This document shows positions 1-10,884 of a stretch of 64,000 bases of DNA, in pieces. Position 1 is the stretch's first letter, and every line of letters starts with the position of its first letter. The position numbers and the translations under genes are program-made. Under the pieces are notes generated by a model, which saw nothing but the letters and a program-made list of their open reading frames with translations, was not told the origin of the DNA and did not search any database. The DNA is from Isochrysis galbana (taxonomy: Eukaryota; Haptophyta; Isochrysidales; Isochrysidaceae): assembly GCA_018136815.1 (NCBI GenBank), contig CM030940.1, positions 1,382,613-1,446,612 on the forward strand, written 5' to 3'.

Positions 1-3000
1 ATCGCGTGTCTGAGTTGGAGGAGGTGCGTGGTGCACTCCCCCCGAGCCCGGTCTGTTTGTGGGCGCCGAGGGGCAAACCAGCAGCACAGGCGGACATTCG
101 CCCGACTGGACGCCCCCTTGCCCTCTCCGCACCGCGTCCTCCACAGGTACTCGAGGCTAGCGGTGTTTGCCTGACTGCCCTTGAGGCTGCCATTACCAGA
201 CAGCGTCAGCGCGAGCTCCGCCTCAGTCAGCGTGCCGCTTCCGGTGGGCTGCCCTCGGGCCCGACGGTGAGGCTAGAAAAGAGTCATCATGGGCAATCGT
301 CTGTGTCCGGCTGCAAGCAGATCCTCTGTGAGAAGTGCCATAAGAGACCTGCCATCCACGGCCCGCCCGAGAGCTCCGCAGAGACAGGCGGCGGGACCGC
401 GTCTCTGGAAGGAGCAGCGGCCGACGACTCCGAGGGCGAAGAGGCGGCCTCGATGCGCGCCTTGTGCTACGTGTGCTCAGCGGAAGCGGCGATGGAAGCT
501 CGCCAGCCGTCGCTCTCCCGCCATGGGCAGGTAGTAGCAGTTGGCGCATCTGGCTTCACGGGTTGGGTCCAGGGGATGCGGAGGACAAAGGACACGAAAG
601 TACTCAAAGCCATGTACACTTCAGAGCTTCCGCAACAGGTGACGAGCGGCGATGGGGACTTGGGGCGCGCCGCTGTGGCTTGCGTCATGCAGCGCGCTAG
701 TGCGGACGGCCCATGCTGCCCTTTTGGAGCGGCAGGACAAGGAGGGTGAGCCACACCTCGGGGGCCATGCACTCAGCTGGCTGATCTGGTGTGCCGGCGG
801 GACCCACCCCAGCAAGTCCCCCTCAGGTGCGCCGGCTCACATCATTGCAAGACCCGGAAGTAGTGGAGGTGGAGGAATTGTCGTCTGAGGAGGAGGGAGA
901 CGAGCTGGGTGAGCTCGCCGCTGCTGGGAGTGGAGCAAGCGACGGCAGGAGTACCTCACATGGCGGAGGGAAGCGGCGCCGTACCCCCTCTCACCGAGAG
1001 GCTCGCGCCTTGGCTGCGTCCGGCGTGATGGATGCCGACTCGGACAGCGACGCGTCATCGGAGGGTGAGGCCAAGGGGAGCGGCCGCGACGGCGGAAGCG
1101 TTGGTGAGCTCCAACGGGGAGGCCCACATGGCGGCCTGTCAAAAGCCAAGCTCGTGCGCGCTTGGAAGGAGGAGCTTGCCAACGAGGCGAGCTTGCTTGC
1201 GCAAGGGCAACAATTGCTGGTGCGCCGACGAGCCACACGGCGAAGAGGAATCGCACCCGGCGACGAGGCTGCCTCACCTGTGCGAGCGATCCCAGGCGGC
1301 GGGAAGAGGCGGCGGTCTTCCGCGAGGAGTGCCACCAGCGAGGACGCCCTCATCCAGAAGTGCAGCGTGTGCAGGCATCCGTTCTTCGAAATCACGCAGG
1401 TGTGCCAGGCGCCGTGCTTGTTCATCGCTGCTGCCTTGCAGCCCATGCATCACCGTTGGGCCGCTGGGGGTGCTCCGCCGCCCGTGAGGCCCCGCCCTTC
1501 CCGCTGGCCACCCCACGACCGGACGAGATGGCCTCCCATTCCTGCAGAGAGCCCAATGCGTGCCGACCCACGCCCTGTCCTCGCAGGTCTATCCTCACCC
1601 CACCTTCAACGTTCCTCTGTGCTACTACTGCCACGAGGCGGTGGTCGAGGCTGACAAGCGGCGCGGCGAGGATGCCGACGTCGCTGCTGGCACCGCCACC
1701 CCAGGGCCAGCCGGCGCCGAAGCTTCGGACCAGATGAGGGTGAATGCAGACGAGGACGAGGCAGAGGCCGACACGAGTGACGGGTCGCAGCCGGGATCCG
1801 AGGAGGACATCCTGTGTAGTTGGTGTGCGGGGTACCACTCGGTCTCTTGCTCGCCCTCCCACTCGGCGTCAGTCGAGGAGCCGGACCTCTTCTTGTGCGA
1901 CTCGCCGGGCTGTGGCCGAGGAATTTGCGCGCGTTGCATCGAGTCGAATCTGGGCCCATCCGCGGTGGACGCCGTGCGCGACGCGGACCCTTGGTTCTGT
2001 TATGCCTGCGAGCCGCAACCTCTCGCCCATCTGCGCCGGCGCACGGAGCGGATCGTCTCGCGCCAGAGGAAGGCGGCGCGGCGGCGGCGGCGGCGGCAAG
2101 AAGCGGCCGCCAAAGCGGAGGAGGCGCGGGCGTTTGCTGCAGCCACCGGGGTGCGGCCCCCCTTTCGTGGGGCGCTGTCACGCGCTCCCTTTCCGCCGCT
2201 CGCCGGGCTGCCCCGTGCGAGCCTTGAGGGTGTGCCAGGCATAGTGGGGGGCCGCGACCCCGCGGACGGCGTGACGACGTCGTCTCAAGACCTCGACGAC
2301 GAGTCGGGCATCCCGCTTAAGCCGGTGCACTCCACGCCGGTCGGCAGCCGAATCAGCGCCGCTGAGCACGCGGCCAAGACGGCCGAGGTAGCTGCGGCCG
2401 CAGCGGCGGCCGCCGCCGCTGCGATGGAGGAGCAGGAAGCGGAACTCGATAGAACAGCGCCGCCGCTCGAGCTTTGGGAGCAGTCTCCGGACGCGGAGGC
2501 GGTCACCGTGCTGCCGCGCATCGCCAGGCGCCTCAAGCCTCACCAGGCAAGCCAACCCGCCGCCCCACGATTGGGTCGCCCTGCCCCGCATTCCGCCGCC
2601 CCGCCCCCGAGCCTGCACGCCCCGCTCGCTGGTTGGAGGGCTCGGTACGGCCACTGACCTGGCGGGTGGACGGCGCCGTCGAGCCAAGACTCCGGACGTC
2701 GCGTGCACGCACACACGTCACCCGCACTTTCCAGTTGGATACCGTGCGCCGCCGGAGGACGCCGACGCGAGGCGACAGCGTCGCCACGCCGGACACGCGC
2801 GCTTCAACCCCCCTCCCCCCGCCCGTCCCCGTCCCGGCCCGCCTGCTGCCTCGCAGATCGAGGGCGTCCGCTTCTTGTGGTCCGCATGCATGGGCCCCTC
2901 TCGCCCCGACCTCGGCCGCTGCCGCCACAAGGAGGGGGCGGAGCACCATGGCTGTGTCCTGGCGCACGCCATGGGGCTCGGCAAGACGCTGACCATCATC

Positions 3001-6000
3001 GCCTTCTTGCATACGGCACTCAAACGGGCGCTCGCGCCATCGGGGCTGCCGTACGTCCAGGCGACGGCCTCCGCCCCCGATGCCGTGTCCCTCCCGAGCT
3101 CGCCTCCGACAGCGCTGGTCCTCGTGCCCAAGTCCGTCGCCTCGCAATGGGAGCAGGAGTTTTCCAAGTGGCTGACTGACGAGATGGGCAACCATGTCGG
3201 GGGCGGCCCATCGCTGAAATGCTTCCGGCTCGACGCCGAGGGTCGGTCCGCAGTGCATCGCGCTGCGAGGCTTTCCCAGCTTCGGAGGTGGCGAGCGGAA
3301 GGGGGCGTCATGATCGTTGTGCACGACACGTTCCGGTCCATCCTCACCTCGCGAACCGTGGCTGGGTCGCAGTTCGCCGCGGCCGCGGCCGCGGCCGCCG
3401 TCGATCCGTCCGTCGCCCCGGAGTCCGCGCCCGCGATAAGCCTCGACGCGGAGTTCCGCTCTTTGCTGCTCTGGCCGGGTGCGGACATCCTGGTGGTGGA
3501 CGAGGCGCACGTTCTGAAGAACGAGCACAACCAGCTGTCCAAAGTGCTATCGCAGGTGCTCGGCGTCCGCCGGTGCGGGGATGGACCCCGCCGGCGCGTC
3601 ACGGAGCGGCAGACCTCAGGGAAGGGGGGGAGGGGAATTACCCGTCGCGATGGGCGGAGCGCTCGGAGAGGCGGCCTCCCTCTCGCGCCTGCTCGCCCTT
3701 GCTGAGTCACGACCCCGGCACCGCGCAACCCTACGGCAGGTGATGACAAAACGGCGGGTGCTTCTGACCGGCACTCCCCTTCAAAATAATCTGCGCGAGT
3801 ACTTCCACATGGTGGACTTTGCATCGCCGGGGGAGCTGGGCGAACTTCGCAGCTTCCAGAAGCTCTTCGAGGAGATCATCGAGAGAGGGCAGTGGAAGGC
3901 GGCAGCCGGCGCTACCGGCACGGAGTCTGCCGAGTTGCAGGTGAGGGGGTACCCCTCGCCACGCGGGCCCGCGCGAGCGCCGCGCTCTCATCCTGTTCTC
4001 CCGCTCGTCGTCCCGCGAGCAGAAGCGTCAGCGCGAGCATTCTAAGGCGATGTCTAAACGCATCTGGGCTCTCACGCGCAAGCTCGACCGGCTGGTCCAT
4101 CGGAAAGGCGTCGAGGTTCTCCACAAGGACCTCCCACAATCGCACGAGCTCGTGCTGGTGCTCAGCCCCACGGACACTCAGAGGAGAATCTACAACGCAA
4201 GGATCGCCCACGCGCTCCGCCCGCCCGCGGACGCCGCGCACGCGCTGGCGGCATCGGCCGTGTCGGATGGCCCCGCCGTCGCGCCCCCCGCCGAGGCGGC
4301 CACCTCCATCCCCGCGGCCGCCACGCGCGTGGGATCGAGCGACGAGCTCGCGGCCGCAGGCCCGACCTCCGGCCCAGTCGATCCGGCAGCCATGCCGAGC
4401 GCCAACGAAATCGACGCCGCGCTCCCCTCCGACGCGGCTACCATCCGGCCATCCCTGCTCGCGCTCCACCAAGAGATGCTGCGCATTTACAACCACCCGG
4501 CTACGCTGCTGGACCCCGCCACGCTCTTGCCCTCGGTTCGCACCACGACGGCGCAGGCCGCCCCCGCTGCCGAGCAGCCGCCCGCCGCGCCCGAGGGCCC
4601 ACCACAGCCAGCCTGGCGCGACGTGTCGTCTGCGGAGTCGAACGCCGGCTGGACGCTTGCGGCGGGCTCCGGCCCCCCTCCTGCTGAGCAGGTTGCCCGG
4701 AACGTGCCCTGGCTGGACGAGTCGTGGCCACCCTCGCAGCGTCGCACCCTCAACGCCGCCTTCTCGCCCGCCGTGAGCGCCAAGGTTTCGGCGGTGCTCC
4801 TGCTGCTCCAGCACGCGGCGAGGACGGACGAGAAGGTGGGATGGCGGCCGCAGAGGCTGTGACGCGCCCTCCGTGCGCCCCGCACGGAGAGCTGTCGGGA
4901 CGGACGCGTGTGCGGCAGCGCCGGCCGCCTCACCGCTCGCGGCGCCTCGTTGACCGCTGCCCTCCGCCCCCGTGACGACGTAGGTGCTCCTCTTCTCGCA
5001 GTCTCTGGAGACGCTCGACACCATCGAGCGCGTGCTCCAGCTCGCCCCCTCGCCGCGGCCGAGCCGCGCCGAAGGCCGCGAGTTGCCACCGCGCGAGGGC
5101 CACCAATCGTACGAGTCGGCAGCCGGCTGGCAACCAGGACTCGACTACGTCCGTCTCGACGGTCAGACGACGATCGATCAGCGCGACCGGATGGTCGCGC
5201 AGTTCAACTCGTCCCCCCCTGCGTCGGGCCTGCGGCTCTTCCTCATCTCCACGCGCGCCGGGGGCTTTGGGCTCAATCTGACGGCGGCTTCTAGGGTGAT
5301 ACTCTTTGACGCCTCCTGGAATCCCTCACAGGACACGCAGGCCGTCCATCGCGCGTACAGGTAGACCAAGGCGCCCTGCGCCCGGACGCGTGGCGCGGCG
5401 GTGCGCCCCCCCCCCCCCCCCGGCCGCACGGGGGGGGGCTTCCCCCTCGCCCCCTCGCCTCGCCCGCGCCCACCAACCCCCAGCCCGCCCCACACCCCGC
5501 CTCACCCACTTAAGGTATGGGCAGCGGCGCACGGTCTACGTCTACCGCCTCATCGCGCAAGGTTGGGAAGAATGCCTATACCGGCAGCAGGCGCGTCCGC
5601 CCTGCGGTCCGGACCGTCGCCTTGCGCAACTCGCGCGGCGCGGCGCGTCACCCGCCCACCTGGTCTTCGCTGTCGGCAATGTGCCGCGGCGACGCATGGT
5701 CGGGGACGCCGCGCTGCCCCTGCCGCCTCACCATCCTCCCCCATCCCCCTTCCCCCCTGTCGACCAGGTGGTCAAGCTCCAGCTCGCCGGCCGCGTCGTG
5801 GACGACCAGGCGCTCGAGGCGCGATACACCGCTGAGGAGATGCGCGAATACTACAAGCCGCTCCCGGCACCCCTGCGGACGATCGAGCCCGCGCCGGAGG
5901 GTGAGAGCGGGAGCCGACCGCCGGCCAGCGCACGCCCGGGCGCCAGTCTGGCGCCTGAGTCATGGTTGCCGTTTCTAGCCTCAGACCCGGACGTGGGGCC

Positions 6001-6724
6001 CTTGCTCCACTCGGTCGAGGATCACGCTCTGCGGCTGGGCGACACGGAGGACCTCTTGACCGTGAGGGAGATGGAGGACGCGTCCAACGAGCTCCTTCTC
6101 GACACGCTGTCCCAGCCGAGGGAGCGCGCCTTCTGCCCGTCGTGCCACCGGCAGCTCCATCGCATCTCCTACCAGCAGCTCGCATTCACGTGCCCCCACT
6201 GCGCCCACCGCGGGCTGCTGCCTCCGGCCCCTCCGATTGTCGTGCGGACGGACCCCAACACGGGCCAGCCGACGCCCAAGCTCACCGTTCGGTGGCAGAT
6301 CTACGGCGAGATGAGCCACCCGAACGACCAGTCCAAGGTGCTGAGGACCTGCCTGCCCCCCGGCGGCGCGTACCATGTACAGTGGCGTCCGCTGCCATCC
6401 GACCCCGACGACGGGCTGGGCCTCGGCCTCCCCCTCGGGCCCGACGAGGGGTGGGTCGACGGCAAGAAGCCCGTTGCGCCAGGCAAGCTCATCGGCAAGT
6501 CGGGGCTCTCGTCCACCACCGCCTACCAAGCGAGAGTGCGCGCGCGGATGAGCGCCTGCGAATGCCAGCTCTCCGCCGCCGTCATTGCCTACGCTATCGA
6601 GTGCCAGTGCGTGTGGACGGCCTGGTCGCCACCGTCGGCGCGCGCAACGCCGGTCGGTGACGAGGGTGCGCCGGCGGCCGTGCCGGTAGGCGCCGCGAGC
6701 GTCACCGAAGCACCACCGGCCTGA
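1..6724 (+). CDS. ATRX-like SNF2 chromatin remodeller, 5' end outside window
   Basis: ATP-dependent SNF2 helicase of the ATRX type, acting on nuclear chromatin. Inferred exons: <1-23, 147-530, 827-1399, 1587-2546, 2857-3555, 3740-3940, 4020-4835, 4984-5360, 5515-5590, 5768-6724 (about 1,690 codons, frame kept throughout). An ADD zinc-finger module (exons 827-1399 and 1587-2546) has KCSVCRHPFFE, then CYYCHEAV, CSWC, CARCIESNLG and WFCYAC. Helicase motifs follow: LKPHQ|IEGVRFLW across an intron, AHAMGLGKT near 2960, VVDEAH near 3495, LLTGTPLQNN near 3760, then RLDGQTT and STRAGGFGLNLTAASRV in exon 4984-5360. The C-terminus adds a zinc ribbon (CPSCHRQ...CPHC) and an FN3-like segment. Introns at 2547 and 5591 have GC donors; the second is in frame and might be retained. 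An alanine-rich linker lies near 2390-2430. Family call is strong; exact ends of weaker exons (24-826) are less sure. Confidence 0.9.
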
Positions 6725-7518
6725 TAAGTCTCTGGGCTGGCGGGGGCCGACTTCGTGCTGACGGGTGGGGCGTCGTGCCCGGGAGGTGTTCCCTAAGCAG
6801 TCCACGCGGCGAGGGGCCCGCTCGGGATGGGGGCGGAACCCGGTCCCGCCGCGACGCGCAGCCGCGTGAGGCGTCATGGACTCCGCGCCACGCGCGACCA
6901 TTCGCGGAGCGGAGCGGCCGACGACCTGCGAGCGGCTCCTCCCAGCGAAGGCCGCACCCGCTGTGCCTATCAACGGGCGCGGGGCCGGCCGGCTCGCACG
7001 CGGGCTCAGGCCTGGAGCGAACCACGCGCTTGGAATCGCACGGGGAGGAGGAGAGCTTCGCGCGGCCACCGACCGAACCTGGCGGGCGGGCGGGACGGTG
7101 CCGTCGAGCCGACCACTGGCGGCCACGTTCACATACTCTTTCGTTCGCATTCGTACGTGGGGTGCCGGTGCATCACATGCAGATGCGCACACACAGATAG
7201 AAGATCGTTCACCATTGTTTGTACGTGCGGGGCTCTCGTCCGTTTCTTCGCGCTCCAGCTCGTGCGGACCGTCTCAAGGTCGTGGTGAACGAAGAAGCAC
7301 GCGGAGATGGGGACTGGGGGGGGGTGTGGTAGGGGCTGTGAAGACTGAGACTGCGCGGCGGCAGTGAGTGATGAGGTCTAGAGGTCTTAGGAATAAGTTA
7401 TTCATGGCACCTCTGCTCCGTGAAGACGGAAGCATCTGGGCGTTTGCTATTTGGCTAGCAGCCGTTTGTCGTTTGTAGACCGTGGTAGTATGTGAATATG
7501 TAGGCAAATATGTAATAT
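6725..7518. other. 3' flank of the ATRX-like gene, no gene seen
   Basis: Long frames exist on both strands from 6725 to 7300, but they continue the coding-like GC composition of the preceding exon and show no family motif. The sequence becomes AT-rich after 7370. It probably holds the 3' UTR and spacer. Confidence 0.5.
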
Positions 7519-7520
7519 GT

Positions 7521-7719
7521 GGCGGTCAAACAGGGCTTTTTAACTACTAATATGGGGGATGGTGGGGGAGGGAACTTTTTTTACCATTCGCCAAGGCCCA
7601 CAACCCACAACAAAACTCCCAGGGGGTCCACCCGTCGCCACGAAAATCTTCGCTAAAAAATGGTGCAACTCCCAGGGGGTCCACCCGTCGCCACGAAAAT
7701 CTTCGCTAAAAAATGGTGC
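7521..7719 (+). repeat. Terminal-repeat end of the GGCGGTCAAACAGGG family, with 53-bp tandem duplication
   Basis: GGCGGTCAAACAGGG at 7521-7535 is followed by CTTTTTAAC and, near 7582, a TTTTTTACC stretch, the same order as in the element that starts at 12795. Within it a 53-bp unit beginning AACTCCCAGGGGG is present twice head to tail (7614-7666 and 7667-7719), with no difference seen. No matching right end can be assigned with confidence; candidates are at 10183-10196 and 10478-10490. Confidence 0.65.
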
Positions 7720-7899
7720 GATAATTCCCCTCCCCCCTCGCCCCTCCATTGCACACGCTCTGGGGCTCTACCGGTACAGAACCGCGGCGCCCGCCTGACG
7801 AGAATCGGGATGGCCCATAGGGCCTGACTGAGGGCAATGAGGAGGGAGGCATGCCGGCGGCAGGCGGCAGGCGCGGCGGAGGAGACGACTTCGAAGACG

Positions 7900-8166
7900 T
7901 GTTGTTATCTTGCCCATCTGAAGGCTGTAGGCATGAATATTCGTGTAAGGTACGCGCCCACACTGACAGTTGAACAGTTCCCCGTGTTGCCACTGACGCA
8001 CAAGACACACAGATTCGGATTCCCCATGGTCTCAAGTCCAGGTTTGCAGATTTTGGTCTCGAAATTAGCGACTCGAATTTTGTTTTTGCTGTTACTATAA
8101 TTGTTGGCTCGTTTAAGGGAATAAACTGGCATGACTTCGACTTCTCGTTCTGCAGTCGCTCTGCGA

Positions 8167-8228
<62 letters not shown>

Positions 8229-8340
8229 CCTCCTCTCCTCGGCCGACGGAGGGAAGTTTTGTCCAAAACATTCTCCGGTCCCAGGATATTCCGTGGGGGG
8301 TCTCTCCGCGCTCCGCGAGGGAAAGGACGCGATCTCGCTC
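7900..8340 (+). mobile_element. LTR-like dispersed repeat, copy 1
   Basis: Begins TGTTGT and runs through GGCATGAATATTCGTGTAAG, TTGTTGGCTCGTTTAAG and a long CT microsatellite (8169-8225) to a GGTCTCTCCGCGCTCCGCGA segment. Two further copies are at 17366-17790 (+) and 32950-33343 (-). The TG start, shared left edge and length of 400-440 bp suit a solo LTR, but no matching CA end, primer site or target duplication was found, so a SINE-like unit remains possible. Confidence 0.6.
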
Positions 8341-8349
8341 CGAGATCGG

Positions 8350-8517
8350 CCTCACATTTCCGATCTTCGTCCGTACTTCACCATCACCGATTATTCTCCG
8401 CTCGCTGAAGATGAGTACTTGGTTGAAGAGTTACTTGATCGCAAGGGTGATGGAGTTTCACTCAAGTATCTCGTCAAGTGGCGCGGCTATCCAAGGGCGG
8501 TCAACACGGCTTTTTAA
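8350..8517 (+). pseudogene. Chromodomain fragment of a Ty3/gypsy (chromovirus) integrase
   Basis: Translation in this frame gives HISDLRPY, then EDEYLVEELLDRKGDG and YLVKWRGYP, the typical end of a chromovirus integrase with its chromodomain. It breaks off at 8495, where a GGGCGGTCAACACGG terminal-repeat end begins, and a stop follows at 8515. Only the C-terminal piece of Pol is present, so this is a retroelement remnant cut by a second element. Confidence 0.75.
8495..8509 (+). repeat. Terminal-repeat end, diverged
   Basis: GGGCGGTCAACACGG followed by CTTTTTAAGTACTAATATTG and, near 8549, TTTTTGACCGTG. It matches the left end of the element at 12795-13468 with a few changes. It truncates the chromodomain fragment. 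Confidence 0.55.
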
Positions 8518-8734
8518 GTACTAATATTGGGGGGGGGTCGACATTTTTGACCGTGAGCGGAAAGCTCCGGCGAAAGCGGCTCGGAGGGTCTCCGCGCCTT
8601 TTCAGAATCCTCGTCCGAAAAGACGGTGCGAAGTCCCGTCTGACCCCCCCCCTTGCACACGCTCTGGTGGCTCACACGAGCCGAACTGGACGTCGCTCCC
8701 ACTGAGAGATGTGTTTATTTCACTTAAAAGGTGC

Positions 8735-9124
8735 CTAGACATATTTTAAATTAGGGGTCCGACGCCCCATATTGCCTATAAAGCAAATTTCAAACCCTGG
8801 TGCCCCAGCGATGACGTCCGCGCATCCGCGCATGCACATGCGCACCACACACAGCTCGCACACGGCCGATTCGGCGGTGAGCAGCATCTTGTCTGTTTTG
8901 TAAAAGCGCCACACCTTAAATTTCCACAATAGAAAGAAAAGCAGCAGGGTCAGTGCGACTCCCACTCCAGCTCCAACTCCGATTCCTTTAACATCCATCG
9001 CCGCGAATGCAATCATGATTGATGGCACGATAATCAATAAGGACAAGCCAATAATGGGAGCTATTAATTTCTTTAGTTCCTCCACCTCATATTCATCACG
9101 CTTATAGTGTATGTATACCAACAT
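8735..9124 (-). CDS. Small two-helix membrane protein, paralogue of 9252-9569
   Basis: A 129-residue frame with two hydrophobic segments: IAPIIGLSLLIIVPSIMIAF (about residues 21-40) and a Gly/Leu-rich stretch ending LLLFFLLWKFKVW (about 53-71). After the second helix comes FYKTDKM, matched by FYKTEKM in the gene starting at 9252. Spacing between helices and charged tail also agrees, so the two are paralogues facing away from each other. Local base composition is AT-richer than nearby genes. No named family recognised. Small paired membrane proteins in such islands recall Polinton-like viruses or virophages of algae, but this is inference only. Confidence 0.6.
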   Translation of the reverse strand: MLVYIHYKRDEYEVEELKKLIAPIIGLSLLIIVPSIMIAFAAMDVKGIGVGAGVGVALTLLLFFLLWKFKVWRFYKTDKMLLTAESAVCELCVVRMCMRGCADVIAGAPGFEICFIGNMGRRTPNLKYV

Positions 9125-9251
9125 GACGTGCCCTTATTGTTTTGCAAGAAAAAAGTTATTCACGCTCGCTCGGGGAAGCGTGTCCGAGTTAGGAGGGCGC
9201 CCCCGTCAATGACACAATCTCAAGAAAAAAAATTACTTTGCATACTGTAAG
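9125..9251. promoter_or_regulatory. Shared intergenic region of the divergent membrane-protein pair
   Basis: 127 bp separate the two start codons. It has an A-rich stretch (AAGAAAAAAAATTAC) just before the right-hand start. TCCGAGTTAGG near 9185 recurs near 9580, just after the right-hand gene. Placement suggests a bidirectional promoter; no box could be proved. Confidence 0.4.
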
Positions 9252-9569
9252 ATGTGGGTCTACGCCCGTGATAGCTTTTTCGACGATGGTCCCTACGACG
9301 TCGTCCCCTTGATCGGTCTCTTGGGTGGCATCACCTTCTGGTTTCTCGTTAGTGCTGCATTCGCAGCAGTCATCGCGTCGAGGGATGGCCTCACAAGGGT
9401 CGGGATCGCGGTCGGGGTGGTCTTCGCGCTGTTAATTCTTATCCTCTTGGTACTGTGGAAGACAAAGTATTTTCGCTTTTACAAGACGGAGAAAATGAAA
9501 CTGACCTTCGCTGCGGAGGCGATATTGAAACGGGAGGCACAAACGAAACACAAGACGTCTTCCGCTTGA
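9252..9569 (+). CDS. Small two-helix membrane protein, paralogue of 8735-9124
   Basis: A 105-residue frame. Two hydrophobic segments are visible: VPLIGLLGGITFWFLVSAAF (about 18-37) and VGIAVGVVFALLILILLVLW (about 50-69). A short basic tail follows with the shared motif FRFYKTEKM. The start is the first ATG after an A-rich stretch. It is transcribed away from its paralogue on the other strand. It is short, intronless and in AT-richer DNA, unlike host genes nearby. Function unknown; a viral or transposon-cargo origin is a guess. Confidence 0.6.
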   Translation: MWVYARDSFFDDGPYDVVPLIGLLGGITFWFLVSAAFAAVIASRDGLTRVGIAVGVVFALLILILLVLWKTKYFRFYKTEKMKLTFAAEAILKREAQTKHKTSSA

Positions 9570-9617
9570 TGGGTCCCCGTGTTCCGAGTTAGGGGCGAAG
9601 TTAGGGGTCGGTAGAAA

Positions 9618-9857
9618 TTATATACCTAAAAAGCCGGGAGGGGCGTGACAAAAAAAAGGAACCTCGAGTTGCACCCTCTTAGTCTCTGTTCGAGGTGATG
9701 CTGAGGCGTGGCGAGGCGGCTCCTGTGCTCCTGTGCCCACCTGGCTGGGGGGATCATCCTGGCGCGGTCGCTTCGGCGACAGCGGCGTGTCCATCAGGCC
9801 TTCGTCCATCTCGGCGAGGGCAGCGGCAGCGAGGGAGGGCGGCGGCGCGCGCTCCAT
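9618..9857 (-). repeat. Dispersed repeat carrying a repeated ORF start (MERAPPP block), copy 1
   Basis: The minus strand encodes MERAPPPSLAAAALAEMDE and then SPKRPRQDDPPSQVGTGA. A second copy is at 33530-33762 (-), where a frame change splits the same peptide. Just upstream of the ATG both copies carry TATCAGTTTAC(G/T)GATA, nearly its own reverse complement. It could be the first exon of a transposon gene or a repeat with a chance frame. Confidence 0.5.
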
Positions 9858-10182
9858 GACCCTATCAGTTTACGGATAGTTAGCTGTGGCTGGCCGAGGC
9901 ACGCTCCACCGGGGACGCGTCGATTAGCGGCCCGACGCTCGCCCGCGCCCGCGTCGAACGTCCGCCCTCCGCGATAGTGATTTCTGGCCTATTTGCGCGT
10001 TTTCTGCTTGTCACGCATCGCTGTCGCTGTGGGTGCTACCGTGCTGGGGGGTCTGGGGCCCAAAGGGCACCGGATACATACGTGCTCGACACACCTATCC
10101 GGTCACCAACCATATCCAAAAATCTCGTAATGAATCCTCAATCTTGACTTGGTCAATTTCACCCCCTTAGAAGTTAAAATAG

Positions 10183-10490
10183 CTCTTTGACCGCCCTATC
10201 CTCATTTTCATTTCTGAGATGGTCATTTTTCACCCCTAATCATATAATAATAATCTATCTGAGCATTAGTACCACTACTCTCACTAGCCCGGTACTAACA
10301 CGACAGCCCTCAGCGCACCTGCCCGTACACCTTGGCGCGTGCAGTTGTCACAGATACATACTCCTATGCACCCTTCCACTTCCACATCTCCCCCCTCGCA
10401 GGCCCCCGGCTCCCATTCTAACTCCCCACAAGTTAAAATGAGGGATTTCACCCCTAATCATAAAAAATCCTGTTTGCTGTTTGACCGCCC
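10183..10490 (-). repeat. Two inverted terminal-repeat ends around a reversed dispersed repeat
   Basis: CTCTTTGACCGCCC at 10183-10196 (followed by TA) and TGTTTGACCGCCC at 10478-10490 are reverse-complement ends of the GGGCGGTCAAACAGGG family. Between them, about 10236-10440 is a reversed, diverged copy of the repeat seen at 18699-19048: TAGTACCACTACTC, TCAGCGCACCTGCCCGTAC and CCCGGCTCCCATT match it in reverse. TTTCACCCCTAATCAT occurs twice here and resembles the right end at 13437. Confidence 0.6.
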
Positions 10491-10884
10491 TTATCCAAGA
10501 AGAGGGAAGCGCGGCGATCAGCTGATCAGGTGAAGCAAGCAAATAGCAAATAACTTATAAAAATACTAACTCTAACTAAACTTTCTACATGAATTTCTAA
10601 AAAGAAAATTTTGTGGTCCTCTTTCGTCTTTCGAGGGAACGCGGAACGCCCGGAACGCGACCTTGCGTCTTAATGCTTAATTGCGGTCATGTGTCATGTG
10701 TGTCATCGCTCGGCGTGTTGGTGCATGGCTAGTGGCAGTAGCAGTAGCGGCGCTAATATTCAGTTATTTTATTAATTTTTTGCACGTTGACATGACAGTC
10801 AGTATCAGTATGTATATGTACAACTTCTACGTGCTCCTACTACGTACAACGTACAACGACGTACCACAAGCCACAAGCCACAAC
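10491..10884. other. AT-rich spacer, no gene seen
   Basis: AT-rich sequence between terminal-repeat ends and the large inverted repeat. Runs such as AAAAATACTAACTC and AAAGAAAATTTTG occur. No convincing frame or RNA gene. Confidence 0.4.

Noticed and set aside
5981-7192. Long open frame on the minus strand (403 codons)
   Set aside because: It lies antisense to the last exon of the ATRX-like gene, in GC-rich codons that rarely form stops, and shows no motif.
8131-8349. Serine/leucine repeat ORF leading into the chromodomain
   Set aside because: The SLSLSL part is the translated CT microsatellite of the LTR-like repeat; only 8350 onward resembles protein.
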